From positions 1 to 32,695 of the forward strand of contig JAFMML010000033.1 in NCBI GenBank assembly GCA_017859745.1: a stretch of 32,695 nucleotides of DNA. Direction: 5' to 3'. Below, piece by piece: positions 1 to 9,700 of the stretch. This DNA comes from Planctomycetota bacterium. Its GTDB lineage: Bacteria; Planctomycetota; Phycisphaerae; Phycisphaerales; SM1A02. The notes below the pieces were generated by a model. That model ran no database searches. It saw only the letters and a list, made by a program, of their open reading frames with translations, and had not been told where the DNA came from. Positions within the stretch are counted from its first letter, which is position 1; each line of letters starts with the position of its first letter. A program made the translations under genes and the position numbers.

Positions 1-519
1 GAGTGCGAACCCGACCCGCACCGGTACCGGCGTGGAGACGATCGCAAGTCCAAGAGCGATCACCGTCGGCCCAACCAGCCACCACCACTCCCGCGCCGCG
101 ATCGGGCCGGGGCCGCCAAGTCGCCAGCGGCTTCCGATCCGCGTGGCGAACCGCACCAGCCACGCCAGGGTGTATGCCGACAGAAGCAGAACCGCGAGCA
201 TCGCCCAGCCGAAGTAGACGGCGGGCGCGCTGTTGGCGAAGGACAGCAGCAGGACCGGGATCAGGGCGAACCCGCCGAAGATCGGACCGCACGCGCCGAA
301 GCGTCGCTCGAACCCGCTCCGACGGCCCCTTCGCCAGGTGCGAGGATTCGCGACGTCGAAGTCGAGCCCGCACTCGGGACAGCGACCGGCTTCGCCGACC
401 AGATCGCCGGACGCCCCCGCCGACACCTGGAGATCGTGATCGCAGGCGACGCAGAATCGGCGATCCCGAGGGGCGGGCGGCGGCGAACTCGCCAACTCGG
501 ATGGCGAAGACTCTGGCAT
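1..519 (-). CDS. Zinc-ribbon multi-TM membrane protein (3' end outside window)
   Basis: The frame is open from ATG at 519 down to base 1, so 173 codons are visible and the C-terminus is missing. The translation starts MPESSPSELASS. It then has a paired-cysteine zinc ribbon: CVAC near residue 23, and CPEC near residue 47 followed by GLDFD. A basic stretch (RTWRRGRRSGFERRF) and at least two to three hydrophobic segments follow (around FALIPVLLLSFAN, YFGWAMLAVLLLSAYTLAWLV and WLVGPTVIALGLAIV). This build, a cytoplasmic zinc ribbon ahead of membrane helices, is common among uncharacterised planctomycete proteins. No enzyme motif is visible and no function can be assigned. It is divergent from the lipoprotein gene at 800. 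The start has no clear Shine-Dalgarno site, so another start is possible. Confidence 0.6.
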   Translation of the reverse strand, partial: MPESSPSELASSPPPAPRDRRFCVACDHDLQVSAGASGDLVGEAGRCPECGLDFDVANPRTWRRGRRSGFERRFGACGPIFGGFALIPVLLLSFANSAPAVYFGWAMLAVLLLSAYTLAWLVRFATRIGSRWRLGGPGPIAAREWWWLVGPTVIALGLAIVSTPVPVRVGFAL

Positions 520-665
520 CGGGGTGGGATCCTCGAATGGCGGTCGAGACCGGCGGCGGCGACCGTGAACTTCCGCACGCACCCATCCGTCATCGACGCG
601 TTGCACATCGAACGCTCACACTTCACATCCACGGCGGACCATCCCCTCGGAGACCATTCCCGAAT

Positions 666-682
666 CGCACTCGGGCAGTGCG
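666..682. other. Small hairpin in the 520-799 divergent intergenic region
   Basis: CGCACT (666-671) and AGTGCG (677-682) form a perfect 6-bp stem around a 5-nt loop. The region is the 280-bp gap between the divergent zinc-ribbon and lipoprotein genes. It could lie in the lipoprotein 5' leader or be an operator. There is no T-run, so it is not a terminator. I see no convincing promoter in the gap. Confidence 0.25.
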
Positions 683-799
683 TCTGCAGATCACCACCGC
701 CATCTCCCCGCGATCCCGGCCGCTCCGATCCCGGTCACGCGATTCCGGCCACCCGACTCCGGCCTTCCACTCCGAGAGACTCGACCAAGGGCCAGCATC

Positions 800-1336
800 A
801 TGCATGTGTCTCGACTCGCGATCGCGAACACCGTCGTCTCCGCAGGTCTCTTGGGCTGCAGCAATCCGTTCGCCTCGCACTACGTCGGCGAGCGGTGGCC
901 GGCGACCTCGACCGCCCGCGTCCTCGAACAGGCGCCGTCGCCCGACGGCGTACGCTGGATCGGCCACAGCGAGTTCGACTCCTTCGACGTCCTGACCGAC
1001 GCCGAGGCGATCACGGCCGCCCGACAGGTCGGAGCGGACCTCGTCGAGTGGGACGACCACTCGATCGGAGACCGCGTGAAGTGGTCGAGCAGTCCGGTGC
1101 TGTGGAACCAGTGGGACGGGAAGATGTTCAACCAACCCGAGGCCATGCGGCAGACCGAGTACCGCTACGAGGCCCGCTTCTATCGCTCCGACTCGCTCGG
1201 TGGCAGGATCATCTCGGGCCGCCGCGACGTCGATGAGTCGAGCGAACCCGACACGCGGGATGAGAACCGGCCCGACGAGCAGCGCTGCGAGGTTCCGCTG
1301 CACCGTCCCGCGACGGACGACGTTCCGTCGCCGTAG
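800..1336 (+). CDS. Small predicted lipoprotein of unknown function
   Basis: 178 aa. The N-terminus MHVSRLAIANTVVSAGLLGCSN is a short lipoprotein signal with a lipobox-like LLGC; Cys20 would be lipidated, placing the protein in the periplasm or on a membrane. The mature part includes a segment VLTDAEAITAARQVGADLVEWDD, which resembles the stress-type surface proteins that ask whether a position is an aberrant residue. It also has an aromatic-rich stretch (VLWNQWDGKMFNQPEAMRQTEYRYEARFYR). The C-terminal 40 residues are polar, charged and proline-rich, and probably disordered. I do not recognise a named family. It stands alone, convergent with the HEAT-like gene at 1462, with 125 bp between. No strong Shine-Dalgarno site precedes the ATG. 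Confidence 0.6.
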   Translation: MHVSRLAIANTVVSAGLLGCSNPFASHYVGERWPATSTARVLEQAPSPDGVRWIGHSEFDSFDVLTDAEAITAARQVGADLVEWDDHSIGDRVKWSSSPVLWNQWDGKMFNQPEAMRQTEYRYEARFYRSDSLGGRIISGRRDVDESSEPDTRDENRPDEQRCEVPLHRPATDDVPSP

Positions 1337-1427
1337 GCGATCTCGCACCCGGCCCGACACGTCCGGACGGCGCCCTCGCCTTGCGATCGCTCGGCGGCGT
1401 CGGACCGGCATGACGGTCAGACCGGCG

Positions 1428-1477
1428 ATTCACGAGGTCTGCGACCCACCGATTCCGCCATTCACCAGGTCTGCAAC
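1428..1477. repeat. Imperfect 18-bp direct repeat at a gene 3' end
   Basis: Bases 1428-1445 and 1460-1477 match at 16 of 18 positions (ATTCACGAGGTCTGCGAC versus ATTCACCAGGTCTGCAAC), offset by 32 bp. The second copy encodes the last codons and TGA stop of the HEAT-like gene on the minus strand. The first copy lies just downstream of that stop. A local duplication of the gene end is the simplest reading. Confidence 0.55.
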
Positions 1478-2715
1478 TCGAAGTCCCACTCGAGGATCGG
1501 ATCGACGACCTTCCAGGTGAGGCGGGCGCCGCGGAGGCGATCGAGCGCCTCCTGTCGCAACGCCGAGTCCTCGGGCCAGTCCCAGTGGGCGAGCAGCATC
1601 TCGAGGCAGGCCCGCTGCTGATCGTCGGTCGAGTCGGCCAGCGCCTTCCGGCAGGCTCCTGCGGCCGACGGTCCGTAGCGAGCCAACGCCGCAAGACCCA
1701 TCAGCGCGTCGTATCTCGAGTGGTTCTCGTGAAGGTGCGGGATGATCGCCACCGCCGCCTCCTCGACCGGGATCGCGCCCGGCGCGAACGACAACAGGTA
1801 GGCGCCCATGAAGTGCGGCCAGGAGAAGTCCCGCAGTCGCCAATTGGAATCGGCGGCCGGGACCGACTCGAGTTCGAGCAGCGCCTTGCCGTCGCGGTGG
1901 GCTCGCACCGCCTCGACGAGCCGCGGCGCGGCCTCGCGGGCGTACTTCGAGACGAATCGCACCGAGCGCATGGGGCCGAGCTCGCCGTGAAGCGCCCCCC
2001 AATCCACACCGCCCCGATAGATCAAGGCCCACTGCACCGAGAGCTCGATCAGCCGCTCGTCGGGAACGACCGGCGGTTGCCCGGGATGGGGCTCGAGGCA
2101 CGCCTTCTGCAAGAGTCCCGCCGCCACCTTGGTCGCCTGCCAGTCGTCGCCCTCGAGCAGCGGCCACAACGCCGAGACCGCACCGCGGTAGCGGCCGGGA
2201 TCCCCGATGCGGCGGAACAGCTCCTCCGCCGCCACGGTCGCGTTCCAGCGGATCGAGTCGTCGAGAAGCCACGACGCGAGCTCCGCATCGTCGACGAGCG
2301 GGGCGAGCTTCCGCCACTCGCTCCAGCTCAGCGGCCGGTTCGGATCGCGCTCCTCGGCCGCCGTTTCGGTCCGCACGGCGGTCCGGGGGGCGATTCCCGG
2401 CACCAGACCGGGATCGCTGCATGGAAGATCCGCCGCCGCGGAACGGAGGCCGATCCCCACGCACTCGGCAAACATGGCGCCGAGCAGGATCGGGACGAGA
2501 CCGAGGCGGCGGCGCCGAACTCCACGAGAAGGCGGTCTTGCGGCAGCACGGCTTGCCGTCGCATCCGGGCCGACGAGATGTTGGGGCCACGCCGGATCGG
2601 CTGGATCTGCCCGATCGGGCGGATCTGCCGGATCGGTGGGGTCCGCTGGACAGGCACCGTCATCGCGGCCGACTCGGGTCTCGTTCCCCTCCGGATGATG
2701 TCGTTCGCGTTCCAT
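1462..2715 (-). CDS. Membrane-anchored HEAT-like repeat protein
   Basis: 417 aa from ATG 2715. I chose this start over the ATG at 2730 because GGAGG lies 8 nt upstream of it, inside the longer frame. Residues 1-60 are charged and then low complexity, with repeated ADP/TDP/ADP units and Arg/Pro. One hydrophobic helix follows (LGLVPILLGAMFAECVGIGL), which would anchor the protein. From about residue 125 the rest is alpha-helical with helix pairs rich in Ala/Leu, such as ASWLLDDSIRWNATVAAEELFRRIGD, EEAAVAIIPHLHENHSRYDALMG and AGACRKALADSTDDQQRACLEML. These look like HEAT/PBS-type repeats, a protein-interaction scaffold. No catalytic motif is visible. It is convergent with the lipoprotein gene and divergent from the ABC exporter. 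The exact function is unknown. Confidence 0.75.
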   Translation of the reverse strand: MERERHHPEGNETRVGRDDGACPADPTDPADPPDRADPADPAWPQHLVGPDATASRAAARPPSRGVRRRRLGLVPILLGAMFAECVGIGLRSAAADLPCSDPGLVPGIAPRTAVRTETAAEERDPNRPLSWSEWRKLAPLVDDAELASWLLDDSIRWNATVAAEELFRRIGDPGRYRGAVSALWPLLEGDDWQATKVAAGLLQKACLEPHPGQPPVVPDERLIELSVQWALIYRGGVDWGALHGELGPMRSVRFVSKYAREAAPRLVEAVRAHRDGKALLELESVPAADSNWRLRDFSWPHFMGAYLLSFAPGAIPVEEAAVAIIPHLHENHSRYDALMGLAALARYGPSAAGACRKALADSTDDQQRACLEMLLAHWDWPEDSALRQEALDRLRGARLTWKVVDPILEWDFELQTW

Positions 2716-2754
2716 GCACCACGCCTCCATGCGTGACCTTGGCGAGTGCGTCCG

Positions 2755-2782
2755 ACGCTACCACGTCGTGTCCCCGGCACAA
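2755..2782 (-). promoter_or_regulatory. Candidate promoter of the HEAT-like gene
   Basis: Read on the minus strand: TTGTGC (2782-2777), a 16-bp spacer, then TAGCGT (2760-2755). Transcription would start near 2748, giving a leader of about 30 nt that contains the GGAGG site before ATG 2715. The match to the -35 consensus is weak. Confidence 0.35.
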
Positions 2783-2904
2783 CGACGGAGTGTCGACTCC
2801 GTCGAACTTCATCCCACACACGAACGCCGGCCTCGGCACGGCCGCGCCCGGCCGATGAGTCCGGGCCCATGGGCCACGCGCACGCGGCCGCTGGTGGTGC
2901 GACA

Positions 2905-4821
2905 ATGTCGCATTCGCCGATCTCCTCCGCGCCCGAGTCGTCCGTGCCTTCTCCCGCTCCCATCCCCCGCCCATCCCGCCTCGACCTGGTCTGGAACCTG
3001 CTCGAGGGCGAACGTGGTCGCTACGGCCTCGCGATCGCCTGCACCGTCGGGGCGGCGGTCTTCGGGTACGGCACGCCGCTCGCGGTGCAAGCGGTGCTCG
3101 ACGGGGTTCTGGCCCAGAACGCCGCCGAACGAGCCGGCGACCTCGCACCGGCGGCGCGGATCACGCTTGATCTTCTCGGGGGACGGGAGTTCCTCGGCGA
3201 ACACCTCTGGGTGGCCGGCCTGTTCGTCGCGGTCACCGCAGCCCTCGCGGGCGCCTGTCTCTTCGGCCGCGGCGCCCTCGCGGCGGTGGCGAGTCAGCGG
3301 TCGATCCGCCGCCTTCGGGATCGACTCCATGGCCACCTGCAGCGGCTGCCGGGAGGGTTCTTCGATCGCACCGAGTCCGGGGACCTCCTGCAACGCCTGA
3401 CCTCGGACGTCGAGACCGTCCAGAACTTCCTCGGGGTGCAGGTGGTCGAGATGGGTCGGTCGATCTCGCTGCTGCTCGTGGCCCTGCCGCTCATGCTTGC
3501 CACCGACACGACCATGACCGGCCTCAGCGTGATCCTGATGCCGGCGGTGCTCGTCTACGCGATCGCCTACTTCCGCAGGATCCGCCAGACCTTCCTCGAG
3601 AAGGACGAGGCCGAAGGGCGTCTGACCGCCCGCGCCCAGGAGAACCTGACGGGAATTCGCGTGGTGCGGTCCTTCGACCGGGGCGACTTCGAACGAGAAC
3701 GCTTCCGCCTCGCCAACGACGAGCACCGCCAACTCGACCAGCGCCTGTTCGGGCAGTTCGCGTGGTTCTGGTCGATCTCCGATCTCATCTGCCTGATGCA
3801 GATGGCGCTCGTGCTGGGCGTGGGACTGCAGCGGGTGGTCGCCGGCGTGCTTTCGGTCGGGGACTTCGCCTTCTTCCTCGTGGCGGTCAACCTCTGGCTC
3901 TGGCCGATGCGGATGCTGGGCCGCATCCTCGCGGACCTCGGCAAGGCCACGGTGGCGATGGACCGTCTTCAGGAGGTCCTCGACGAGCCGGAGGAGCCGG
4001 CCCCCGCGACGCCCTCATCCACCCCCACGCCGCGCAGCGAGCGCCCCCGCATCGACTTCGTCGACGTGCGCTTCCGCCACCGTCCGGACGCGGCGCCCGC
4101 CCTCGACGGGGTGAGCTTCTCCATCGAATCCGGCGAGACCGTCGCCCTGCTGGGCCCGAGCGGCAGCGGCAAGAGCACGCTGATCGACCTGCTGCTTCGC
4201 CTCGCCGACCCGCAGTCGGGCCGGATCCTGATCGATGGGGTGGACATCGCCACCCGGCCCCGCCGAGAGATCCGCGCCGCCATCGCGAGCGTGCTGCAGC
4301 AGCCGTTCCTGTACTCGCGGTCGATTCGCGACAACGTCGCCATGGCCGCCGCCGATCCCGCCGGCGAGTCCGAGATCGCCGCGGCGGCCTCGAGCGCCGC
4401 GATCGACGAGACCATCCGGTCGTTCCCGGAGGGGTACGCCACCGCGATCGGCGAACGAGGCATCAGTCTCTCTGGAGGACAGCGACAACGTCTCGCCATC
4501 GCCCGGGCCTTGCTGCGCGACGCGCCGATCCTGGTGCTCGACGATGCCCTGAGCGCCGTCGACACCGAGACCGAACGCCGCATCGTCGAGGCCCTCGCCG
4601 CGCGGCACGGCCGCCGCACCACGATCGTCGTCGCCCATCGACTCTCGACGCTGGAGATGGCCGATCGGATCGTGGTGCTCGAGGGTGGCCGGGTGAGGGA
4701 GATCGGATCGCCCGCCCACCTCCGCAGCAGCGGCGGCCTCTACCAACGTCTGTGGGCCATTCAGGAGGAGGTCGAGGACGAGGGGCGGTTCGAGACCGTC
4801 GACGAGGAGTCGGACCCGTGA
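2905..4821 (+). CDS. ABC exporter, fused membrane/ATPase subunit 1 (degenerate NBD)
   Basis: 638 aa from ATG 2905 (MSHSPISS); ATG 2869 is the main alternative. The N-terminal part is a six-helix exporter domain (about residues 25-340), with the intracellular-loop motif FFDRTESGDLLQRLTSDVE. The C-terminal nucleotide-binding domain has Walker A GPSGSGKST (417-425), Q-loop VLQQPFLYSRSIRDN, signature LSGGQRQR (522-529), Walker B ILVLDD (542-547) and switch His578 in VVAHRLST. The residue after the Walker B Asp is Asp547 instead of the catalytic Glu. In heterodimeric exporters such as TM287/288 and BmrCD this marks the degenerate subunit. The GTGA overlap with the next gene supports co-translation and heterodimer assembly. 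The substrate (lipid, drug or peptide) cannot be told from sequence. Confidence 0.93.
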   Translation: MSHSPISSAPESSVPSPAPIPRPSRLDLVWNLLEGERGRYGLAIACTVGAAVFGYGTPLAVQAVLDGVLAQNAAERAGDLAPAARITLDLLGGREFLGEHLWVAGLFVAVTAALAGACLFGRGALAAVASQRSIRRLRDRLHGHLQRLPGGFFDRTESGDLLQRLTSDVETVQNFLGVQVVEMGRSISLLLVALPLMLATDTTMTGLSVILMPAVLVYAIAYFRRIRQTFLEKDEAEGRLTARAQENLTGIRVVRSFDRGDFERERFRLANDEHRQLDQRLFGQFAWFWSISDLICLMQMALVLGVGLQRVVAGVLSVGDFAFFLVAVNLWLWPMRMLGRILADLGKATVAMDRLQEVLDEPEEPAPATPSSTPTPRSERPRIDFVDVRFRHRPDAAPALDGVSFSIESGETVALLGPSGSGKSTLIDLLLRLADPQSGRILIDGVDIATRPRREIRAAIASVLQQPFLYSRSIRDNVAMAAADPAGESEIAAAASSAAIDETIRSFPEGYATAIGERGISLSGGQRQRLAIARALLRDAPILVLDDALSAVDTETERRIVEALAARHGRRTTIVVAHRLSTLEMADRIVVLEGGRVREIGSPAHLRSSGGLYQRLWAIQEEVEDEGRFETVDEESDP

Positions 4822-6731
4822 GCCTGGTCGACGACTTCGACGATCCGCTGCCTCCGCGGATCGATTGGAGCCTCTGGCAGCGCTACCTCCGACGGGCCAT
4901 GGCCCTTCGCGGAGGGGTGCTGGGCGTCCTCGCGGGAGGCCTCGGCATCGCGGTCATCGAGAGTCTCCGCCCCCTGATCGTGGCGGGTCTGATCGACGAA
5001 GCCAGCCGCGGCGAATGGACCGATCGCCTGACGTGGCTCTTCGCGGCCTGGGTCGTGCTCGCGATCGCCTTCGCCGCAGCGGTCTGGTGCTTCATCGCGG
5101 CGGCGGGCCGCCTCGGCGCGGGCCTCGCCTTTCGTCTTCGCGAACAGGCCTTCGACAAGTTGCAGCGGCTCTCCTTCAGCTACTTCGACCGGCGTCCCGT
5201 CGGCTGGCTGCTGTCGCGGATCACCTCCGACTGCGCCCAGGTCAGCGGCCGGGCCCCGTGGGTGATCCTCGATCTCTTCTGGGCGCCGCTGCTCATGGGC
5301 TCGAGTGCGGCGGCCATGCTTTGGCTCGACGCGGGGCTCGCGGGGCTCGTGCTGCTGGTGGTGCCGCCGCTGGCGATCGTCAGCCGCTTCTTCTCCCGGC
5401 GCATGGTCCGCAGCGCCCGCCGGGTCCGGCGCACCAACTCGATGATGACCGCCTTCCTCAACGAGGCGATCGCGGGGATCCGCACGACGAAGACCCTCGG
5501 CCGCGAGGAGGCCGCCCAGGCGGAGTACACCGAGCAGACCGCGACCATGCGCCACTGGAGCATCGTCAACGCACGCCAGGGGGCCCTGTACACGCCTCTG
5601 CTCTCGACCATCACCGCCGTCGGCGCCGCGGTCGCACTTTGGCTTGGCGGCGAGGCCGTACGGGTCGAAGGACTCTCGGTGGGCGAGCTCGTCGCCTTCT
5701 GCCAGTACGCCCTCCTGTTCGCGTTCCCCGTCCAGGATCTCGCCCAACGGTTCGCCGATCTGCTCTCCGCGCAGTCCGCCGCCGAGCGCATCGAGAACCT
5801 GCTCGATGCCCGCATCGAGATCGCCGACTCCGACGAGGTCCGTCGGCGGATCGCTGCGCAGGCCGAAGATCCCGATCCGCGACGGGCCGAGGACGGCGGG
5901 GCCCTCCGTCTGGAACGCCTCGCTCTGGAAGGCGTCCGCTTCCGGTACGCCGCGCGAAGCGGCGCCTTCGATCCATCCCGAGATTCCGGGGACGACGCCA
6001 CTCCGGCCGACGAGACGGCACCGTGGACGATCGACGACGTCTCGCTCGCGATTCCACCGGGGCAGAGTCTCGCCCTCGTGGGACCGACCGGCGGCGGCAA
6101 GACCACCCTTGCGAGTCTGATCGCCCGCTTCTACGAGCCGCAGCAGGGCCGGATCCTCGCCGACGGCGTGGATCTCCGAGATCGCTCGCTCTCCTGGCTC
6201 AGCCGGCAACTCGGCGTGGTGCAGCAGGCGCCTTGGCTCTTCAACGACTCGATTCGCGAGAACGTCCGCTTCGCGCGGCTCGACGCCACGGACGAGGCGG
6301 TCCAGCGAGCCCTCTCGACCGCCGGAGCCGCGACGTTCGTCGATCGCCTCGAAGGCGGACTCGACTTCGTGGTCGGCGAGGGTGGCGAGCGGCTCTCGCT
6401 CGGCCAGCGGCAGCTGATCTCGCTGGCCCGGGCGATCCTGAAGGATCCCGCCGTGCTCGTCCTCGACGAGGCGACCAGCAGCGTCGACACCGAGACCGAG
6501 CGGGCGATCCAGGACGCCATCGATCGTCTGCTGGTCGGTCGGATCTCGATCGTGGTCGCTCACCGCCTCTCGACGATCCGACGGGTCGATCGAATCCTGT
6601 TCGTCGAAGCGGGCCGCATCGTCGAGGACGGCTCCCACGAGACCCTGATGCGTCGCGAAGACGGACGGTACCGCCGTCTGTATCTGCGGCAGTTCGCCGA
6701 GGATCGCGAGCGACGCATGCTGGGCGACTAG
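4818..6731 (+). CDS. ABC exporter, fused membrane/ATPase subunit 2 (canonical Walker B)
   Basis: 637 aa from GTG 4818, whose GTGA overlaps the stop of subunit 1. The start begins V/MSLVDDFDDPLPPRIDW. The transmembrane domain (about 25-320) carries SYFDRRPVGWLLSRITSD, the coupling-helix region of exporter-type transporters. The ATPase domain has Walker A GPTGGGKTT (422-430), signature LSLGQRQL (526-533), Walker B VLVLDE (546-551) with catalytic Glu551, and the H-loop VVAHRLST. The Gly-to-Leu change inside the signature (LSGGQ to LSLGQ) is frequent in the partner of a degenerate subunit. An acidic, low-complexity insert of about 20 residues (around SGAFDPSRDSGDDATPADE) interrupts the first beta strands of the ATPase domain. 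It forms the second half of a heterodimeric exporter in the inner membrane. Confidence 0.93.
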   Translation: MSLVDDFDDPLPPRIDWSLWQRYLRRAMALRGGVLGVLAGGLGIAVIESLRPLIVAGLIDEASRGEWTDRLTWLFAAWVVLAIAFAAAVWCFIAAAGRLGAGLAFRLREQAFDKLQRLSFSYFDRRPVGWLLSRITSDCAQVSGRAPWVILDLFWAPLLMGSSAAAMLWLDAGLAGLVLLVVPPLAIVSRFFSRRMVRSARRVRRTNSMMTAFLNEAIAGIRTTKTLGREEAAQAEYTEQTATMRHWSIVNARQGALYTPLLSTITAVGAAVALWLGGEAVRVEGLSVGELVAFCQYALLFAFPVQDLAQRFADLLSAQSAAERIENLLDARIEIADSDEVRRRIAAQAEDPDPRRAEDGGALRLERLALEGVRFRYAARSGAFDPSRDSGDDATPADETAPWTIDDVSLAIPPGQSLALVGPTGGGKTTLASLIARFYEPQQGRILADGVDLRDRSLSWLSRQLGVVQQAPWLFNDSIRENVRFARLDATDEAVQRALSTAGAATFVDRLEGGLDFVVGEGGERLSLGQRQLISLARAILKDPAVLVLDEATSSVDTETERAIQDAIDRLLVGRISIVVAHRLSTIRRVDRILFVEAGRIVEDGSHETLMRREDGRYRRLYLRQFAEDRERRMLGD

Positions 6732-6753
6732 TCGGCCCTCCACCCGGCACCGG

Positions 6754-6759
6754 TACGAT
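6754..6759 (+). promoter_or_regulatory. Candidate -10 element (TACGAT) for a leaderless transcript
   Basis: TACGAT ends 9 nt before the ATG at 6769 and no Shine-Dalgarno sequence is present. Initiation would fall at or next to the start codon. The -35 region is not recognisable. Confidence 0.35.
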
Positions 6760-6768
6760 CTGGGCGGC

Positions 6769-9700
6769 ATGGCGCCGCCCGCGATCATTCCCAGACTCGA
6801 ACCCGACGGCGAGCTCGACGCGCGTTCCGCGGCGTTTCTCTCGTCCTTGAGGCGACGGGGCTACCGCGGCGGCCTGCGAAGCGATCTGGCGAGTCGCGTG
6901 GTCGCGGCCACCGACAACTCCATCTACGAACAACTGCCGCTCGGCGTGCTGCAACCGCGCAACGAGCACGATGTCGTGGCGATCATGCGCACGCTGGGCG
7001 AGGATCGCTTCCGGTCGATCCCGATCGCGGCACGCGGTGGCGGCACCGGAACCGACGGCAGCGCCCTGACCGAAGGCTTCGTGATCGATCTCGCCCGTGG
7101 TCTGGACCGGATCGTGGAGATCGACGTCGCTCGCCGCATCGCCCGGGTCCAGCCGGGCGTGGTGCTCTCTCAACTCAATGCGGCCCTCGCGCCGCTGGGC
7201 CTGCAGTTCGGTCCCTCGGTGAGTCCGAAGGACCGGGCGACCCTCGGCGGCATGATCGCCACCGACGGCGCCGGCAAGGGATCGCGGATCCACGGCAAGA
7301 CCAGTGATCGGGTGCGATCCCTTCGGGTGGTCCTGCCGGGTGGCGACGTCGTCGAACTCCGACGCCGCGAGTTCGCCGAGATCGAGGCCGCGATCGCCTC
7401 CGGCACGGTCGAAGGACGTCTGCTCGCCGCGGTGCGGGCGACCCTCGCCGACCGGACCGTTCGGAGCGCGATCGACGAACGCTGGCCGGATCTCCCCCGA
7501 CACGTCACCGGCTATGCCCTGCCGAGGGCGTTCGATCCGACGTCCGGCGCCGTGGATCTCGCCCAGCTGGTCTGCGGCGCGGAGGGCACTCTCGGCCTGG
7601 TCGTCGCGGCCGAACTCGAACTCGCACTCCTTCCGCGACATCGCCGGCTGGTCCTGATCGCCTACGCCTCCTTCGACGACGCGGTCGCCGACGCCGAACC
7701 GCTGGGCGAGTTCGCCCCGGCGGCCATCGAGACCATGGACGAGACGGTGCTGGGCCTCGCCCGCGGAGACGAGTCGTGGCGAGGACTGGATCCCGCGGTC
7801 GCGAACGCCGCAACGGACGACGGCATCGGCGCCATCAATCTCGTCGAGTTCGAGGGCGGGGACGAGGCGGCGATCGATGCGACCCGCGATCGCCTGCGGA
7901 ACGAGTCCTCGCCCTTGCGGCGAAGGGTCGTGGCGGTCGAGGGCGAGTCGGTCCGCCGCGGACTCTGGGAGGTTCGCGAACGGGCGGTGGGACTCCTCGG
8001 CAACATGCCCGGACCGCGGCAACCGATCGCCTTCGTCGAGGACTGCGCCGTCCCGCCGGCGAGGCTGCCGGAGTTCGTGCGGGGGTTCCGGGAGATCCTC
8101 GGTCGCCGCGGCATTTCGAGCGGCATGTACGGCCACGTCGACGCGGGCTGCCTGCACGTCCGACCGGCGCTGGACCTCCGCGACGAGGCGGATGAGAGGA
8201 TGGTTCGGGAGATCGCCGACGAGGTCGAGGCCATGACTCGTTCGCTCGGCGGCGTGCTGTGGGGCGAGCACGGCAAGGGCTACCGCAGCCGGTTCAGCGA
8301 AGCGGTCTTCGGGCGGGTGCTGCTCGGGGCGATGGGCAGGATCAAGACGGCGTTCGATCCGCACAACCAGATGAACCCGGGCAAGATCGCGGTCCCCGAC
8401 GGCGTGCCGCTGGCGATGCTCTCGATCGAGGCGAGCACCCGCGGCTCGCGCGATCGCGAGATCGATCCCCTGCTTCAGCGGCGTCACGAGTCCACCATCC
8501 GCTGCAACGGCAACGCCGCCTGCCAGAGCGTGGATGCGGGTCGGTCGATGTGCCCATCGTCGAAGATCACCCGGGACCCACGCCACAGCCCCCGGGGCCG
8601 GGCGCTCCTGATGAAGGAATGGCTGCGGCGGGTCAGCGATCTCGGGTGGCACGACGACGGCGCGCGAGCCGAGCCGTCGTGGCCGGAGCGAATGCTGCGC
8701 ACGCCGCGCCTGCTGCTCGATCGGGCCCTCGGTCGGCGGGACTTCTCCGACGAGGTTCTCGAGGCGATGGACGGCTGCCTCTCCTGCAAGGCGTGCGCGG
8801 GGAGCTGTCCGGTCAAGGTGAGCGTGCCGGAGTTCCGAAGCGAGTTCCTCTTCCATCACCACCGACGCCGCCCGCGACCGTGGCGGGACGCCCTGATCGG
8901 CGGCCTCGAGGAGCGTCTCCCGCGACTCGCGCGGCATGCGCGGATCGCCAACACGATCGTGTCGGTTCCGCCGGTCCGAAGTCTGATCGAACGCCTGACC
9001 GGCCTTGTCGACGCGCCTCGCCTCGCCGAATCCTCGCCTTCCCGACGTCTCGCCAAGATGGGCGTCGACGTCGTCTCGATCGATGCGTTGGCCTCGCTCC
9101 CGCCGCCTGCGTCTCCGCTCGCCGAGGTGATCCTCCTGCAGGACGCGTTCACCAGCTTTCTCGATCCCGAGGCGCTCGACGCGGCCATCTCGCTTCTCAC
9201 CCGACTCGGCGTGCGTGTTCGAGTGGCCGAGTACTTCCCCACCGGCAAGGGCTGGCACGTCAAGGGCTATCTGGGCCGGTTCGAGGTCCTCGCCCGGAGC
9301 AATCTCGACCGCCTCGAACGCCTCGCTCGCAGCGGCAGGTCCCTCGTCGGCGTCGATCCCGCCACCACGCTCGTCCATCGCGACGAGCTTCCCAAGGCCC
9401 TCGGCGCATCGCCCAACGAGGTGCCAACGGTGCAGTTGCTGTCGGAGTTCCTCGATCGCCTGCCCGATGCGGCGTTCGCGGGTGTGCGACTCGCTGCCGA
9501 ACCGGCCGGATCGCCGCCGATCCGTCTCTTCCGTCACTGCACCCGGGAGGCGATCGCCCCGGAGGGACTCGACGCCTGGCGTCGGGTGTTCGCCCGTTCC
9601 GGCCGCGATCTCGAGGCGGTCCGGGTCGGCTGCTGCGGCATGGGCGGCGCGTGGGGCCACGAACGGCCCAACGCCGCCGACAGTCGTGGCATCTTCGGCT

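Noticed and set aside
3-995. Plus-strand frame rich in Arg/Pro/Ser at the left edge
   Set aside because: It overlaps the zinc-ribbon gene on the opposite strand and the lipoprotein in another frame, and shows no motif or hydrophobic pattern.
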